Origin: Alphaproteobacteria bacterium
GTDB lineage: Bacteria; Pseudomonadota; Alphaproteobacteria; Caulobacterales; Hyphomonadaceae
DNA: 62,209 nucleotides
Direction of reading: 5' to 3'
Assembly (NCBI GenBank): GCA_009909065.1
Contig: JAAANZ010000106.1
Span: 1-62,209, forward strand
Shown: positions 19,317-27,679 of the stretch, piece after piece
Position numbering within the stretch: position 1 is the first letter of the stretch
How the letters are laid out: each line of letters begins with the position of its first letter
Translations under genes and position numbers: made by a program
Notes under the pieces: generated by a model
What the model saw: only the letters and a program-made list of their open reading frames with translations
The model's database searches: none
Told to the model about the DNA's origin: nothing

Positions 19317-20594
19317 ATGGCTGATACCGCGGCGGGCCGCGTCCAGAAGGATATTTACGAGGTCGGCGAGATTCCGCCGGAATTCCATGTGCCGAAAATG
19401 ATGCATGCCTGGGCGATCCGGCGTGAGCGTCATGGTCGCCCCTCGACCGCCATGCAGGTCGAACAGGTGCCGGTGCCGGAGATCGACAGCGACGAGGTGC
19501 TCGTCCTGGTAATGGCGGCGGGCGTGAATTATAACGGGATTTGGGCCGCACTTGGCGAGCCGATTTCCCCGTTCGACGGACATGGCGCCGATTTCCATGT
19601 GGCCGGCTCCGATGCCTCCGGCATTGTCTGGGCGGTCGGCAAGAAGGTGACGCGTGTCAAGCCGGGCGATGAGGTCGTCATCCACTGCAACCAGGACGAT
19701 GGCGATGACGAAGAGTGCAATGGCGGCGATCCGATGTTTTCCAGGTCCCAGCGGATCTGGGGATACGAAACACCCGATGGCAGTTTCGCCCAGTTCTGCC
19801 GCGTGCAGGCCCGCCAGTGCATGCCGCGCCCGAAACATCTCAGCTGGGAAGAAAGCGCCTGCTACACACTGACCCTGGCGACCGCCTACCGGATGCTTTT
19901 CGGGCACCGTCCGCACATCCTCAAGCCGGCCGACCATGTTCTGGTCTGGGGCGCCTCGGGCGGGCTTGGCAGCTTCGCCACTCAGCTCTGCGCGGTGACG
20001 GGCGCCCACGCGATCGGTGTTGTTTCTTCTGATGACAAGTCCGACTTCGTGCACTCCATGGGCGCCAAAGGCGTGCTCAACCGCAAGGATTTCGATTGCT
20101 GGGGCCAGTTGCCGGAGGTCAATGGGCCCGAGTTCGCCAACTACATGAAAGAATGCCGCAAGTTCGGCAAGGCGATCTGGGAGATTACGGGAAAGAGGGA
20201 TGTCGATATCGTCTTCGAACATCCCGGCGAATCGACGATGCCGGTCTCGGTCTTCGTGGTGAAGCGCGGCGGCATGGTCGTCATCTGTGCCGGCACGACC
20301 GGTTTCAACCTGACCATGGATGCGCGCTTCCTCTGGATGCGCCAGAAACGGGTTCAGGGTTCGCATTTCGCTCATCTCAAACAGGCTTCGGCGGCCAACC
20401 AGCTTGTTATCGATCGGCGCATTGATCCGTGCATGTCCGAAGTTCTGCCCTGGGCAGATATTCCGCAGGCCCATGAAAAGATGCTGGATAACAACCATCT
20501 TCCCGGAAACATGGCCGTGCTCGTGCAGAGCCCGAGGCCCGGACTGAAGACGGTCGAGGATGTTCTGGACGTCGGACCCACTGTCCAAGGCTGA
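19317..20594 (+). CDS. ccr: Crotonyl-CoA carboxylase/reductase, 425 aa
   Basis: An NADPH-dependent medium-chain reductase that reductively carboxylates crotonyl-CoA to ethylmalonyl-CoA, the signature step of the ethylmalonyl-CoA pathway. Seen: GVNYNGIWAALG (Asn of the CO2 pocket, near residue 73), WGYETPDGSFAQF (Glu), the NADPH loop VWGASGGLGSFATQL, and GSHFAHLKQA (His near 358). These place it in Ccr rather than simple enoyl reductases. GGAGG before ATG 19317 fixes the start. It is alone, with its own terminator; no ecm, mcd or mch is beside it. Confidence 0.95.
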   Translation: MADTAAGRVQKDIYEVGEIPPEFHVPKMMHAWAIRRERHGRPSTAMQVEQVPVPEIDSDEVLVLVMAAGVNYNGIWAALGEPISPFDGHGADFHVAGSDASGIVWAVGKKVTRVKPGDEVVIHCNQDDGDDEECNGGDPMFSRSQRIWGYETPDGSFAQFCRVQARQCMPRPKHLSWEESACYTLTLATAYRMLFGHRPHILKPADHVLVWGASGGLGSFATQLCAVTGAHAIGVVSSDDKSDFVHSMGAKGVLNRKDFDCWGQLPEVNGPEFANYMKECRKFGKAIWEITGKRDVDIVFEHPGESTMPVSVFVVKRGGMVVICAGTTGFNLTMDARFLWMRQKRVQGSHFAHLKQASAANQLVIDRRIDPCMSEVLPWADIPQAHEKMLDNNHLPGNMAVLVQSPRPGLKTVEDVLDVGPTVQG

Positions 20595-20643
20595 TACAGC
20601 CCGTGCTGAAACGCGAGCCGTTTCGCCGGACAAGCGAGAGAAA

Positions 20644-20673
20644 GGGATCGCCCGTCGGGCGGTCCCTTTTTTT
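20644..20673 (+). terminator. Rho-independent terminator after ccr
   Basis: GGGATCGCCC / GGGCGGTCCC stem with a GTC loop, followed by a run of seven T. It lies 50 bp past the ccr stop. Confidence 0.92.
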
Positions 20674-20776
20674 GTCGGGCCGCTGCGCATCCCATCGGTC
20701 AGTTGCCGAACGCGTTTTGTCCACACGCGGCAAGGGGGAGGCGCTGTTACAGAAAGTCCCTTCATGCGGGAAAAGA

Positions 20777-20887
20777 CTTTCAATGAAAGCTCTTGATTTC
20801 GTACAGGTAACAAAGTTGCACGAATACGGGCCGAGTGATGGACCATGTGTTCTTTTGTGGCACACGGCTGTTTGACTTGAATTCAAG
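20777..20887. promoter_or_regulatory. Two perfect palindromes upstream of the repeat-protein gene
   Basis: CTTTCA-A-TGAAAG (20777-20789) and CTTGAATTCAAG (20876-20887, 31 bp before the ATG) are exact inverted repeats in the 324-bp gap between ccr and the repeat protein. The gap has no gene beyond these and the ccr terminator. They are plausible operators; the cognate factor is unknown. Confidence 0.35.
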
Positions 20888-20918
20888 GGCCCACCTGGCC
20901 GAAACAAGGGGAAACTGG

Positions 20919-22325
20919 ATGAAAATTTTTGGAAAATCGGCCCTGGCTGGCCTCGTCACGGCGGCGATGGTGCCTGTCTGTGCGAGCGCCCAGCAGGCCT
21001 CTGAGGATCCGTACACACCGCCTGCGCAGGCGCAGGGCAGCGAGGCGCTGTCCCAGGAGGAAATCGATCAGATCGTTCAGGGCGCGCGCAATTCCGGTGT
21101 CGATGAGTCCGGCGATGTCGAGGTGCAGTATATCGGCGGTTCGCAGACCGCGACGGAAACACAGGTCTGCTGCGAGCCTGTCGAGGAACGCGTGACGGAA
21201 AACACGGTCGAGGAAGTGAGCGAAACCTATTTCGATGCCGTCACCTCCCGCGAAATCATCCAGCCGGTCGAGCGCACGCTTGTCCAGCCTATCGAGCGCG
21301 AAGTCCCGCGCGGGCGCACCGAGGAGGTGACCGAGGATGTGCGCTACGAGGAAGAGGTGCTGCCGAAGATTGTCGAGGAAGAACCGGCCCCGGAGCTTGT
21401 CGAGAACGTGATCGAGGAGGAAACCGTCAAGACCCGCGAGGAGGTCACGGAAACCTATTATGACGCGGTCACGCAGCGTGACGTCATCCAGCCGATCGAG
21501 CGTACGGTGGTGGTGCCGGTGACCCGCCGGATCGTGCGCCCGAAGACCGAAACGGTGACCGCGCCGACGAAATATGAGGAAAATATCCTGCCGAAGATTG
21601 TCGAAGAAGATCCGGTCCCGGAGGTGAAGGAGACCTATACCCCGCAGGTCACTGAGCAAACCGTCGAAGAGGTCACCGAGGTGCCGGTCGATTATGTGGC
21701 CGAGCGCAATGTCTATCAGCCGGTCGAGCGCACGCGTGTCCAGCCGATCGAGCGGCGCATTCCGCGTGAGCGCACCGAGACGATCACCCGCGACACGATC
21801 TATGAGGAGGAAAGGCTTCCCAAGATCGTTGAAGAGGAAGAAGCGCCCGCTGTTACCGAGAATGTCATTCCCCAGGTCAAGGAACGCGTCGTCTATGAAG
21901 TCCAGGACCAGTTCATCGACCAGGTCACCCGCAATGTGATCCAGCCGGTCGAGGTCACGAATGTCCAGCCGATCGAACGCCGTATCCTGCGCCCGCAGGC
22001 CGAAACGGTCACCGAGCCGGTTCGCTATGAGGAAGAAGTCCTGCCGACGATTGTCGAGGAAGCCGAGATTCCGGACACGGTCGTGAACTATATCCCGCAG
22101 GTCTCCGAACGCACGGTCGAAGAGGTCAGCGAGACCTATTATGACGTCGTCACCCAGCGCGATATCATCCAGCCGATCGAGCGGACACGGGTCCAGCCGG
22201 TCGAGGTTCGCCGCGTGCGTCCGCAGACCGAAACGGTAACGGCCCCGGTGCGGTACGAGACGACGCGCGCCCAGCCGGTCGTCATCAATATCGGCACGGC
22301 GGGCTGTAACTGCGGCGGTTACTGA
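20919..22325 (+). CDS. Exported charged-repeat protein (alveolin/articulin-like), 468 aa
   Basis: A Sec signal peptide (LAGLVTAAMVPVCASA, cut near residue 24) is followed by a Gln/Asp/Pro spacer and about 4.8 tandem copies of a ~75-residue unit (residues 96-457). The unit runs: VEEVSETYYDAVTQRD, then IQPIERTRVQPIERR, then RPQTETVTAPVRYEEE, then LPKIVEE and PQV-ERT. Valine/glutamate alternation with repeated PIER and TVEEV blocks resembles the IPV-rich repeats of alveolins and articulins. There is a CC pair at 84-85 and a Cys-rich tail CNCGGY. AAGGGGA supports ATG 20919. It is a single gene with its own terminator. Function unknown; a structural, envelope-associated fibre is inferred. Confidence 0.85.
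   Translation: MKIFGKSALAGLVTAAMVPVCASAQQASEDPYTPPAQAQGSEALSQEEIDQIVQGARNSGVDESGDVEVQYIGGSQTATETQVCCEPVEERVTENTVEEVSETYFDAVTSREIIQPVERTLVQPIEREVPRGRTEEVTEDVRYEEEVLPKIVEEEPAPELVENVIEEETVKTREEVTETYYDAVTQRDVIQPIERTVVVPVTRRIVRPKTETVTAPTKYEENILPKIVEEDPVPEVKETYTPQVTEQTVEEVTEVPVDYVAERNVYQPVERTRVQPIERRIPRERTETITRDTIYEEERLPKIVEEEEAPAVTENVIPQVKERVVYEVQDQFIDQVTRNVIQPVEVTNVQPIERRILRPQAETVTEPVRYEEEVLPTIVEEAEIPDTVVNYIPQVSERTVEEVSETYYDVVTQRDIIQPIERTRVQPVEVRRVRPQTETVTAPVRYETTRAQPVVINIGTAGCNCGGY
21204..22289 (+). repeat. In-frame tandem repeats, ~225-228 bp period, ~4.8 copies
   Basis: Unit starts fall near codons 96, 169, 248, 324 and 399 of the repeat protein; the last unit is partial. Protein-level conservation is strong in the blocks QPIER, TETVTAP, YEEE and LPKIVEE. 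Units have diverged enough at the DNA level that this is an old duplication, but homologous recombination could still change copy number. Confidence 0.85.
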
Positions 22326-22361
22326 TCACGCAACAGGGCTTGAGCAAGCACCAAATGAAGG

Positions 22362-22391
22362 GCCCCCGCGCCGTACGGTGCGGGGGCTTTT
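22362..22391 (+). terminator. Rho-independent terminator after the repeat-protein gene
   Basis: GCCCCCGC...GCGGGGGC with inner CCG/CGG pairing (22362-22387), followed by TTTT. It lies 36 bp after the stop. Confidence 0.9.
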
Positions 22392-22522
22392 GCATGCGCG
22401 GATGCATGCCGCCCGCCGCGATTGTGCCGGCGTCGCGTCGACGATCGTGTTTGCCCTGGCAAGCGCCCACTTCACAGGCAGGGCATTCTCGGCTTTCCTC
22501 GCCCCGCAAGGGAGGAAACCAG

Positions 22523-23455
22523 ATGAAAAGACTCTTACTGACCGCCGCCGGCCTTGTCTTCTGCCTGGCGGCAACCGCCGAACCGCCCGCGGACTGGGCC
22601 GATAGCCCGCATGGCGCTGATGACCGTCTCGGCGCCGCCAATTATCTCAGCGCGGAGAAGACGGCCGCCGCCGCCGGGCTGGTCAGCGAAGGTGAGACAT
22701 TCGCTCTCGGCATGGTGACGGGCCCCGACACGGCCGCCTATGGCCCGCGGGAATATGACGTAACCGTCCTGCAACTGTCGGATGGAACCGGCGTGCCCCT
22801 CGGTGAGAACAAGGCGACCGGGAATGATGATCTCGTGCGCACCTTTGTCGGCATTGGCAGCCAGATTGACGGGCTCGGGCATATGGGCATCGACCATTAT
22901 TACTATAACAAGCTGCATGCCTCGGATTTCGTCACGACACAGGGCCTCAAAGCCTATTCCACCCACGAGATCCCGCCCATGGCCACACGCGGCATCCTGC
23001 TCGACATGACGAAAATCTTCGATGAAAGCCCCGTGCCGGACGGAACGGCCTTCAATCGCGCGGAAATCGAGGCGGCGGCCGAGGCGGCCGGCGTCGAGAT
23101 CGCGCAAGGCGATGTTGTCATCTTCCATACCGGCAAGATGGCGGCCACGGACCCGTCCGAGCTTTATCAGACCGCGCCCGGGCTGGGTGTCGAAGGGGCG
23201 GAGTATCTCGCCTCGCTTGGCGTCGTCGCGGTCGGTGCGGACACATGGGGGCTGGAAGTCATTCCCTTCGAGAAGGCCGCGCGGCCCTTCGAGGTGCACC
23301 AGACCCTGCTTGCGCGCCATGGCGTCTACATTCTCGAAAACATGGTGACCGCGCCGCTCGCCGAAGACGGCGATGGCGCCTTCTTCTTCGTGCTCGGCGT
23401 GCCGCGCATGGAAGGAACGGTCCAGGCCATCATCAACCCGGTGGCAATTCGCTGA
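22523..23455 (+). CDS. Secreted cyclase-family (kynurenine-formamidase-like) metal hydrolase, 310 aa
   Basis: A cleavable signal peptide (MKRLLLTAAGLVFCLAATA) precedes a Cyclase-family domain (PF04199 type). The metal-binding segment is GSQIDGLGHMGIDHYYY, a variant of the usual HxGTHxD motif in which the first His-rich part is replaced by GSQ while DGLGH is kept. VVIFHTG and VGADTWGLE are further family blocks. GGGAGG fixes ATG 22523. Periplasmic location is predicted; the substrate (an amide or lactone) is not evident. Confidence 0.8.
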   Translation: MKRLLLTAAGLVFCLAATAEPPADWADSPHGADDRLGAANYLSAEKTAAAAGLVSEGETFALGMVTGPDTAAYGPREYDVTVLQLSDGTGVPLGENKATGNDDLVRTFVGIGSQIDGLGHMGIDHYYYNKLHASDFVTTQGLKAYSTHEIPPMATRGILLDMTKIFDESPVPDGTAFNRAEIEAAAEAAGVEIAQGDVVIFHTGKMAATDPSELYQTAPGLGVEGAEYLASLGVVAVGADTWGLEVIPFEKAARPFEVHQTLLARHGVYILENMVTAPLAEDGDGAFFFVLGVPRMEGTVQAIINPVAIR

Positions 23456-23684
23456 ACAGGCGCGCGACGACCTTACCCATGTGGGGCATCAATCCGAAAG
23501 TCCCGCGGCACATCTAGGCGGCAAGAGCCGGTCAGCCGCGCCGGCGCACAAGCGCATTGTTTTCAGATGCGTATTGCTCGCGGAGGGACGGAACCGCCGA
23601 TCCGGGCTTCCCAAATCGGCGGGGATCAGTCAGGCTTGCCGAAAAACAACAAGTGTTCAATGGAAACGCCACCTGGAAACGCTC

Positions 23685-25184
23685 ATGACCGACCTGCCCG
23701 CTGCACGCCCGCCTGAGTCCTCTGGCGCCCGCGACATACCGCCAGCTGCCGACCGCGGCGGCGCGCTGGACAAGCCCGGCCTGGGCTGGGCGATTTTCGA
23801 ATGGGCGCGCAACCCTTATTATGTCCTGATAAACATATACATCTTCGCGCCCTATTTCGGCGAGGTGATCGGGCGCCAGATGCTGGAAAGCGGCGCCCTG
23901 GCGGGTCTCGACCCGGCGCGCGCCGAAGCGGTGGCGGGCGCTGAAGGGCTCGCAACCATTGCCAGCGTGACCAAATGGGCCGGTTTCGTGGCCGCGCTCA
24001 CGGCGCCTTTTCTCGGCGCCGCGCTGGATCGTGGCGGGCGGCGAAAGCCGCTCATGGCCTTTTTCCTCGGCATACTGGCCCTTGCCTCCTGGAACCTCTG
24101 GTATGCCGCGCCGGACGGCACGGGCTATGCCATCGCGACCGTCATGACCGTAATGGTGTTCGGCCATGTGTCGTACACCTACTCCGAGGTGACGCATAAT
24201 GCGATGCTGAGCATTTCCGGACGCCCTCAGGCCCTGCCCATGATCTCCGGCCTCGGGCTCGGCCTGGGCAATCTGGCCAGCGCCATCATGCTCCTGGCCA
24301 TTATCGGCCTGTTTGCGCTTCCGGCGATGACAGGCTGGCCACTGGCCGAACCGGCCTTCGGAATTGATGTCGGGGCCGATGAACATCGAAGGCTTGTCGG
24401 CCCGCTGACGGCGGTCTGGATCGTCCTTTTCGTGATTCCCTTCTTCCTGTGGGCCCGTGATGGCGGCACTCCGGGAAGCTCCTGGAGGCGCGCCTTCCGC
24501 AGCGGGTCCCAGGGTCTCTTCAACACACTGCGCCGGGCCTCTGAGAACTGGAACATACTGAAATTCCTGGGCGCGCGCATGCTTTACGCCGATGCCATGA
24601 TCGCGCTCCTGACGTTGAGTGCGACCTATGTGACCCTGTTCTTCAAATGGACGGTGATCGAGATGGCGGTCTATGCGATCTTCTCATCGCTGTTCGCGTT
24701 TTTCGGCGGGCTTGTCGGGGGCTGGCTGGACCGTGTCCTCGGGCCGAAACGCGCCCTGATGCTGGAAATCACGATGATGCTGGCCACGCTCATCCTGCAA
24801 CTCTCGATCACGCCGGAACGGCTGTTTTTCGGCCTGTTGGAGAACACCGCCGTCTGGGACGGCCTCGTATTCCAGACCATGGCCGACATCATCTTCCTTT
24901 GCACGATCATCCCGCTGGCCATTTCGGCCACGGCCAGCATCTCCTCGTCACGAAGCATGCTGGTGCATCTCGCCCCGCCAGAGCGGATCGGCGAATTCTT
25001 CGGGCTCTACGCCATTGCCGGAACCGTGACCGTCTGGCTCGGCCCGCTCCTGGTCGAGCTGTTCGCGCGCTGGTTCGACAGCCAGCGCATCGGCATGAGC
25101 GCGATCAGTGTCCTGTTCCTCCTCGGGCTGGGGGTTCTTGCAACGGTCCGGGCCGGCAAGATGCCAGAGTATCCGGCCGATTGA
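23685..25184 (+). CDS. MFS transporter, UMF1/Atg22-like, 499 aa
   Basis: Roughly 11-12 hydrophobic segments, with LGAALDRGGRRKPLM as the loop 2-3 MFS signature and LVGGWLDRVLGPKRALM as its repeat in the second half. The early EWARNPYYVLINIYIFAPYF resembles the start of UMF1-family carriers (vacuole effluxer Atg22-like). Substrate unknown; some relatives export amino acids. The start ATG 23685 has only a weak ribosome-binding site. The 229 bp before it hold nothing recognisable. Confidence 0.8.
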   Translation: MTDLPAARPPESSGARDIPPAADRGGALDKPGLGWAIFEWARNPYYVLINIYIFAPYFGEVIGRQMLESGALAGLDPARAEAVAGAEGLATIASVTKWAGFVAALTAPFLGAALDRGGRRKPLMAFFLGILALASWNLWYAAPDGTGYAIATVMTVMVFGHVSYTYSEVTHNAMLSISGRPQALPMISGLGLGLGNLASAIMLLAIIGLFALPAMTGWPLAEPAFGIDVGADEHRRLVGPLTAVWIVLFVIPFFLWARDGGTPGSSWRRAFRSGSQGLFNTLRRASENWNILKFLGARMLYADAMIALLTLSATYVTLFFKWTVIEMAVYAIFSSLFAFFGGLVGGWLDRVLGPKRALMLEITMMLATLILQLSITPERLFFGLLENTAVWDGLVFQTMADIIFLCTIIPLAISATASISSSRSMLVHLAPPERIGEFFGLYAIAGTVTVWLGPLLVELFARWFDSQRIGMSAISVLFLLGLGVLATVRAGKMPEYPAD

Positions 25185-25236
25185 TGCAGGGCCGGCGACA
25201 TCCGAGCCTGACCCCGGTCCGAATTGCCCGTGCGCT

Positions 25237-26181
25237 CTACTCGATGCGCCGGCCCGGCGTGGCAACACCGGTGACAATGCGGCGGCGCAGGAGCTCGCGC
25301 CGGAACCGGAACAGTTCGGCCGGCCGGCCACCGGTCGAGGTTTCCATGGCGCCGGTCCCCTCCAGCAGTTCTGCCTTGTCGAGTGCGCGGCGGAAATTCT
25401 GTTTGTGCAGCCTGAGGCCCAGCAGGGCCTCGCAGGTGCGCTGCAGGGCCGAAAGGGTGAAGCGTTCCGGCATGAGTTCGAACAGGACCGGCCGGTATTT
25501 GAGTTTTCCGCGAAGTCGCGAGATCGCCGTGGCGAGGATACGGCGATGGTCCGAGGCCATCGGTTCGCCAAAATGCGGGCGTTGCGAGGGCAGGCCGCTG
25601 TCGCGGGCGCACTCGGCGACCAGCCCCGCCTCATAGAGCAGTTCATAGCGCTCCAGTACCCGTTCCTCGATCCAGGCATGACCGTCGAAACCGAAGGCCA
25701 GGCGCGCACGGTCCAGCCGGTCGGCCTGGCCAGCGGCCCAGGATTTCAGCTGCGGAGCGATCTCCGCGTCGATCAGGCGCGGACGGCCGTTGCGATGATC
25801 TTCCCAGGGAAAGAAAGCATACCAGTTGCGCCAGTTGGCATCGAAGCTCGTGTCGATCTCGGCGGCTTCCGGTGTCAGTGCCAGGTAGCTCACCGAGATG
25901 ACACGGGCCATTCCCGGGGCGCTCGAGAGGTGGGCATCCGGCGTCTCGCGCCCGCGATCCCCGAATGTGTAGAGCTGTTCGACATAGCCGAGCTCGAAAC
26001 CGGTCTGTTCGCGCACCCAGCCGCGCAGGCTCAATTCGAATGTGCGATGGTTCACCGGATCGAAGGCGCCAAAGGGCAGGGCCGGCAGGCTGGCGTCCCG
26101 GCGGGTGACGAGGGTGACCGGACGCTGGGTGTCGGCCGCCACGATCACCGCCGAAAGGCCGATGATCAGCGGCAGGCTCAA
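25237..26181 (-). CDS. NAD biosynthesis regulator, Nudix-like plus winged helix (NadQ/NrtR type), 314 aa
   Basis: The N-terminal two-thirds is a degenerate Nudix fold (PVTLVTRRDASLPALPFGAFDP; no intact GX5EX7REUXEEXGU box). The C-terminus is a winged helix with FTLSALQRTCEALLGLRL, KQNFRRALDKAELLE and RPAELFRFRRELLRRR, the DNA-binding signature of NrtR/NadQ proteins that repress NAD genes. The start is a TTG overlapping the upstream stop (TTGA), so it is coupled to the HD gene. In alphaproteobacteria this pairing with an HD hydrolase is recurrent. Confidence 0.75.
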   Translation of the reverse strand: MSLPLIIGLSAVIVAADTQRPVTLVTRRDASLPALPFGAFDPVNHRTFELSLRGWVREQTGFELGYVEQLYTFGDRGRETPDAHLSSAPGMARVISVSYLALTPEAAEIDTSFDANWRNWYAFFPWEDHRNGRPRLIDAEIAPQLKSWAAGQADRLDRARLAFGFDGHAWIEERVLERYELLYEAGLVAECARDSGLPSQRPHFGEPMASDHRRILATAISRLRGKLKYRPVLFELMPERFTLSALQRTCEALLGLRLHKQNFRRALDKAELLEGTGAMETSTGGRPAELFRFRRELLRRRIVTGVATPGRRIE

Positions 26182-26807
26182 GCGGCGCCTGCCTGCGACA
26201 GGATCAGCGCGTCAAGCGCGTGATGTCGCTTGAGAAAAGCCTCCTGGGCATCTTCGGGCGCCAGCGGATGAAGCGTCATCTGCGTGGCGCTGTCCGGTGT
26301 CACAAAGAACCGGTCGGCCTCCTCGCGCGCAAAGCCGGCCAGCTGCACCGCCTCCATCCAGGCGCAGACAAGGTCTGCGCGCTTGATCAGCTTCCTGACC
26401 GTGCGGGGCAGTTCCGCCGGCAGGCTGAAACGCAGGTGAATGGCGCGCTCGAGCCGCTTTTCCACGGCCTTGTAATCCTCACCGAGCACCGCCTTGAAAG
26501 GGGAAATCATGTCGCCGACCACGTATTCCGGAGCGTCATGCAGGAGCGCGGCAAGCCGCATGCGCGCCGAAAGACCCGGTTTCAGGCGCCCGGCCAGTTC
26601 CTCCACTACAAGCGAATGCTGGGCCACCGAAAAGGCATACGGACCGGTTGTCTGGCCGTTCCAGCGCGCGACACGCGCCAGCCCGTGGGCGATATCCTCG
26701 ATCTCGACATCGAGCGGCGAAGGATCGAGCAGGTCCAGCCGGCGGCCGGACAGCATGCGCTGCCAGGCGCGGGCGGGGGCGTTACGGGGCGGGGTCGCAT
26801 GGCTCAT
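26178..26807 (-). CDS. HD-domain hydrolase, YfbR-like, 209 aa
   Basis: The metal-binding HD motifs are visible: AFSVAQHSLVVEEL (first His), LLHDAPEYVVGD (HD pair), and KRADLVCAW (distal Asp). This is the YfbR/5'-deoxynucleotidase-like HD family. The actual nucleotide substrate is unproven. It is the first gene of a two-gene operon with the NAD regulator, which suggests nucleotide or NAD metabolism. Confidence 0.8.
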   Translation of the reverse strand: MSHATPPRNAPARAWQRMLSGRRLDLLDPSPLDVEIEDIAHGLARVARWNGQTTGPYAFSVAQHSLVVEELAGRLKPGLSARMRLAALLHDAPEYVVGDMISPFKAVLGEDYKAVEKRLERAIHLRFSLPAELPRTVRKLIKRADLVCAWMEAVQLAGFAREEADRFFVTPDSATQMTLHPLAPEDAQEAFLKRHHALDALILSQAGAA

Positions 26808-26997
26808 GACCGCACAGATAGATTAATCGGCCGCTCGCGTCACCCGCCCTCGCAGGGCCAGTCAAGGCTTGCGGGTTAACCGGACGGCGGCGTGTCTTAA
26901 TCCCTTCAGACCGGGGGCGTCGCCAATTGCCAAACCGTTCTTAAGGATTGGGCGCGACACTTCACCTGCACGAGGAAGCAAGACCGAGGCATTGGTG

Positions 26998-27150
26998 ATG
27001 ATCGAAACGATGGTGGATTGGGCGCGCGAACCGGCGACGTCCTGGCTGGTCCTTTGCCTCGCGGGCCTGGTGATTGGCGTGGGAGCCATTCGACAGTCCC
27101 GCGAGGCCCTTTGGGGCGACTTGTTCCACGACGAGATGGAAGAAGAGTGA
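26998..27150 (+). CDS. Small single-pass membrane protein, 50 aa
   Basis: One hydrophobic helix (SWLVLCLAGLVIGVGAI) is followed by an acidic tail ending DEMEEE. A GAGG eight bases before ATG 26998 supports the start. No family recognised. It could be a genuine small membrane protein or chance. Confidence 0.45.
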   Translation: MIETMVDWAREPATSWLVLCLAGLVIGVGAIRQSREALWGDLFHDEMEEE

Positions 27151-27244
27151 GGCGGCAGCTGGCTGCCGGCAAGCGCGCCGCGCGGGTGTCGACGGGTCGC
27201 CGCGCTTCAGCCCCGGGGCGGGCCGGAGCGGCTCGCATCGCCGG

Positions 27245-27610
27245 TCAGAAGATCTCGTGCTCTACGGTCATGAAGACACGGGATTTCGAGAAGTCTATGA
27301 AGCGCGCCTCGTCTTCCTGAAGGGCGGCGGCGGCCTTGCGTCCCTCTTCGCTTGCCATGCCGGCCTCCATTTCCTCGCGAGAGTTGAACCAGACCTCCGT
27401 GATCCCGTCATAGGCAGGCTGCAGGCCGCGGCCCTCGATGAAGGCGGCATTGAGATCCTCCTCGCCGGTATGGCTCTGGACATATCGCACCGCGCCGATC
27501 GCTTCGGCATGGCGCCTGACCAGCGGGCCATGATCGTCCAGCCAGGTGCGCCGGAACTCTTCCGGGGACAGGTCCGCGCGTCTGGCTATGCAGTAGACCA
27601 ATTTCAGCAT
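27245..27610 (-). CDS. EthD-domain protein (dimeric alpha/beta barrel), 121 aa
   Basis: LKLVYCIARRADLSPEEFRRTWLDDHGPLVRRH is the EthD signature, and EVWFNSREEMEAGMAS follows. EthD folds as a ferredoxin-like dimer; family roles vary and are mostly untested. GGGAGG precedes ATG 27610. Confidence 0.82.
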   Translation of the reverse strand: MLKLVYCIARRADLSPEEFRRTWLDDHGPLVRRHAEAIGAVRYVQSHTGEEDLNAAFIEGRGLQPAYDGITEVWFNSREEMEAGMASEEGRKAAAALQEDEARFIDFSKSRVFMTVEHEIF

Positions 27611-27679
27611 GATTTCCTCCCTTGGCGGCCGCGTCCCGAATGTGCGGCCCCGACGCAAGACTACAGTGCTGCTGGGAGG

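Noticed and set aside
19098-20846. Minus-strand open frame antisense to ccr joined to the aminotransferase
   Set aside because: High-GC antisense frame without family similarity; the aminotransferase proper starts at 19097.
20919-22325. Periodic DNA repeats considered as a CRISPR array or satellite
   Set aside because: Period is ~225 bp, in frame, with protein-level conservation and a signal peptide; no short identical repeats with unique spacers.
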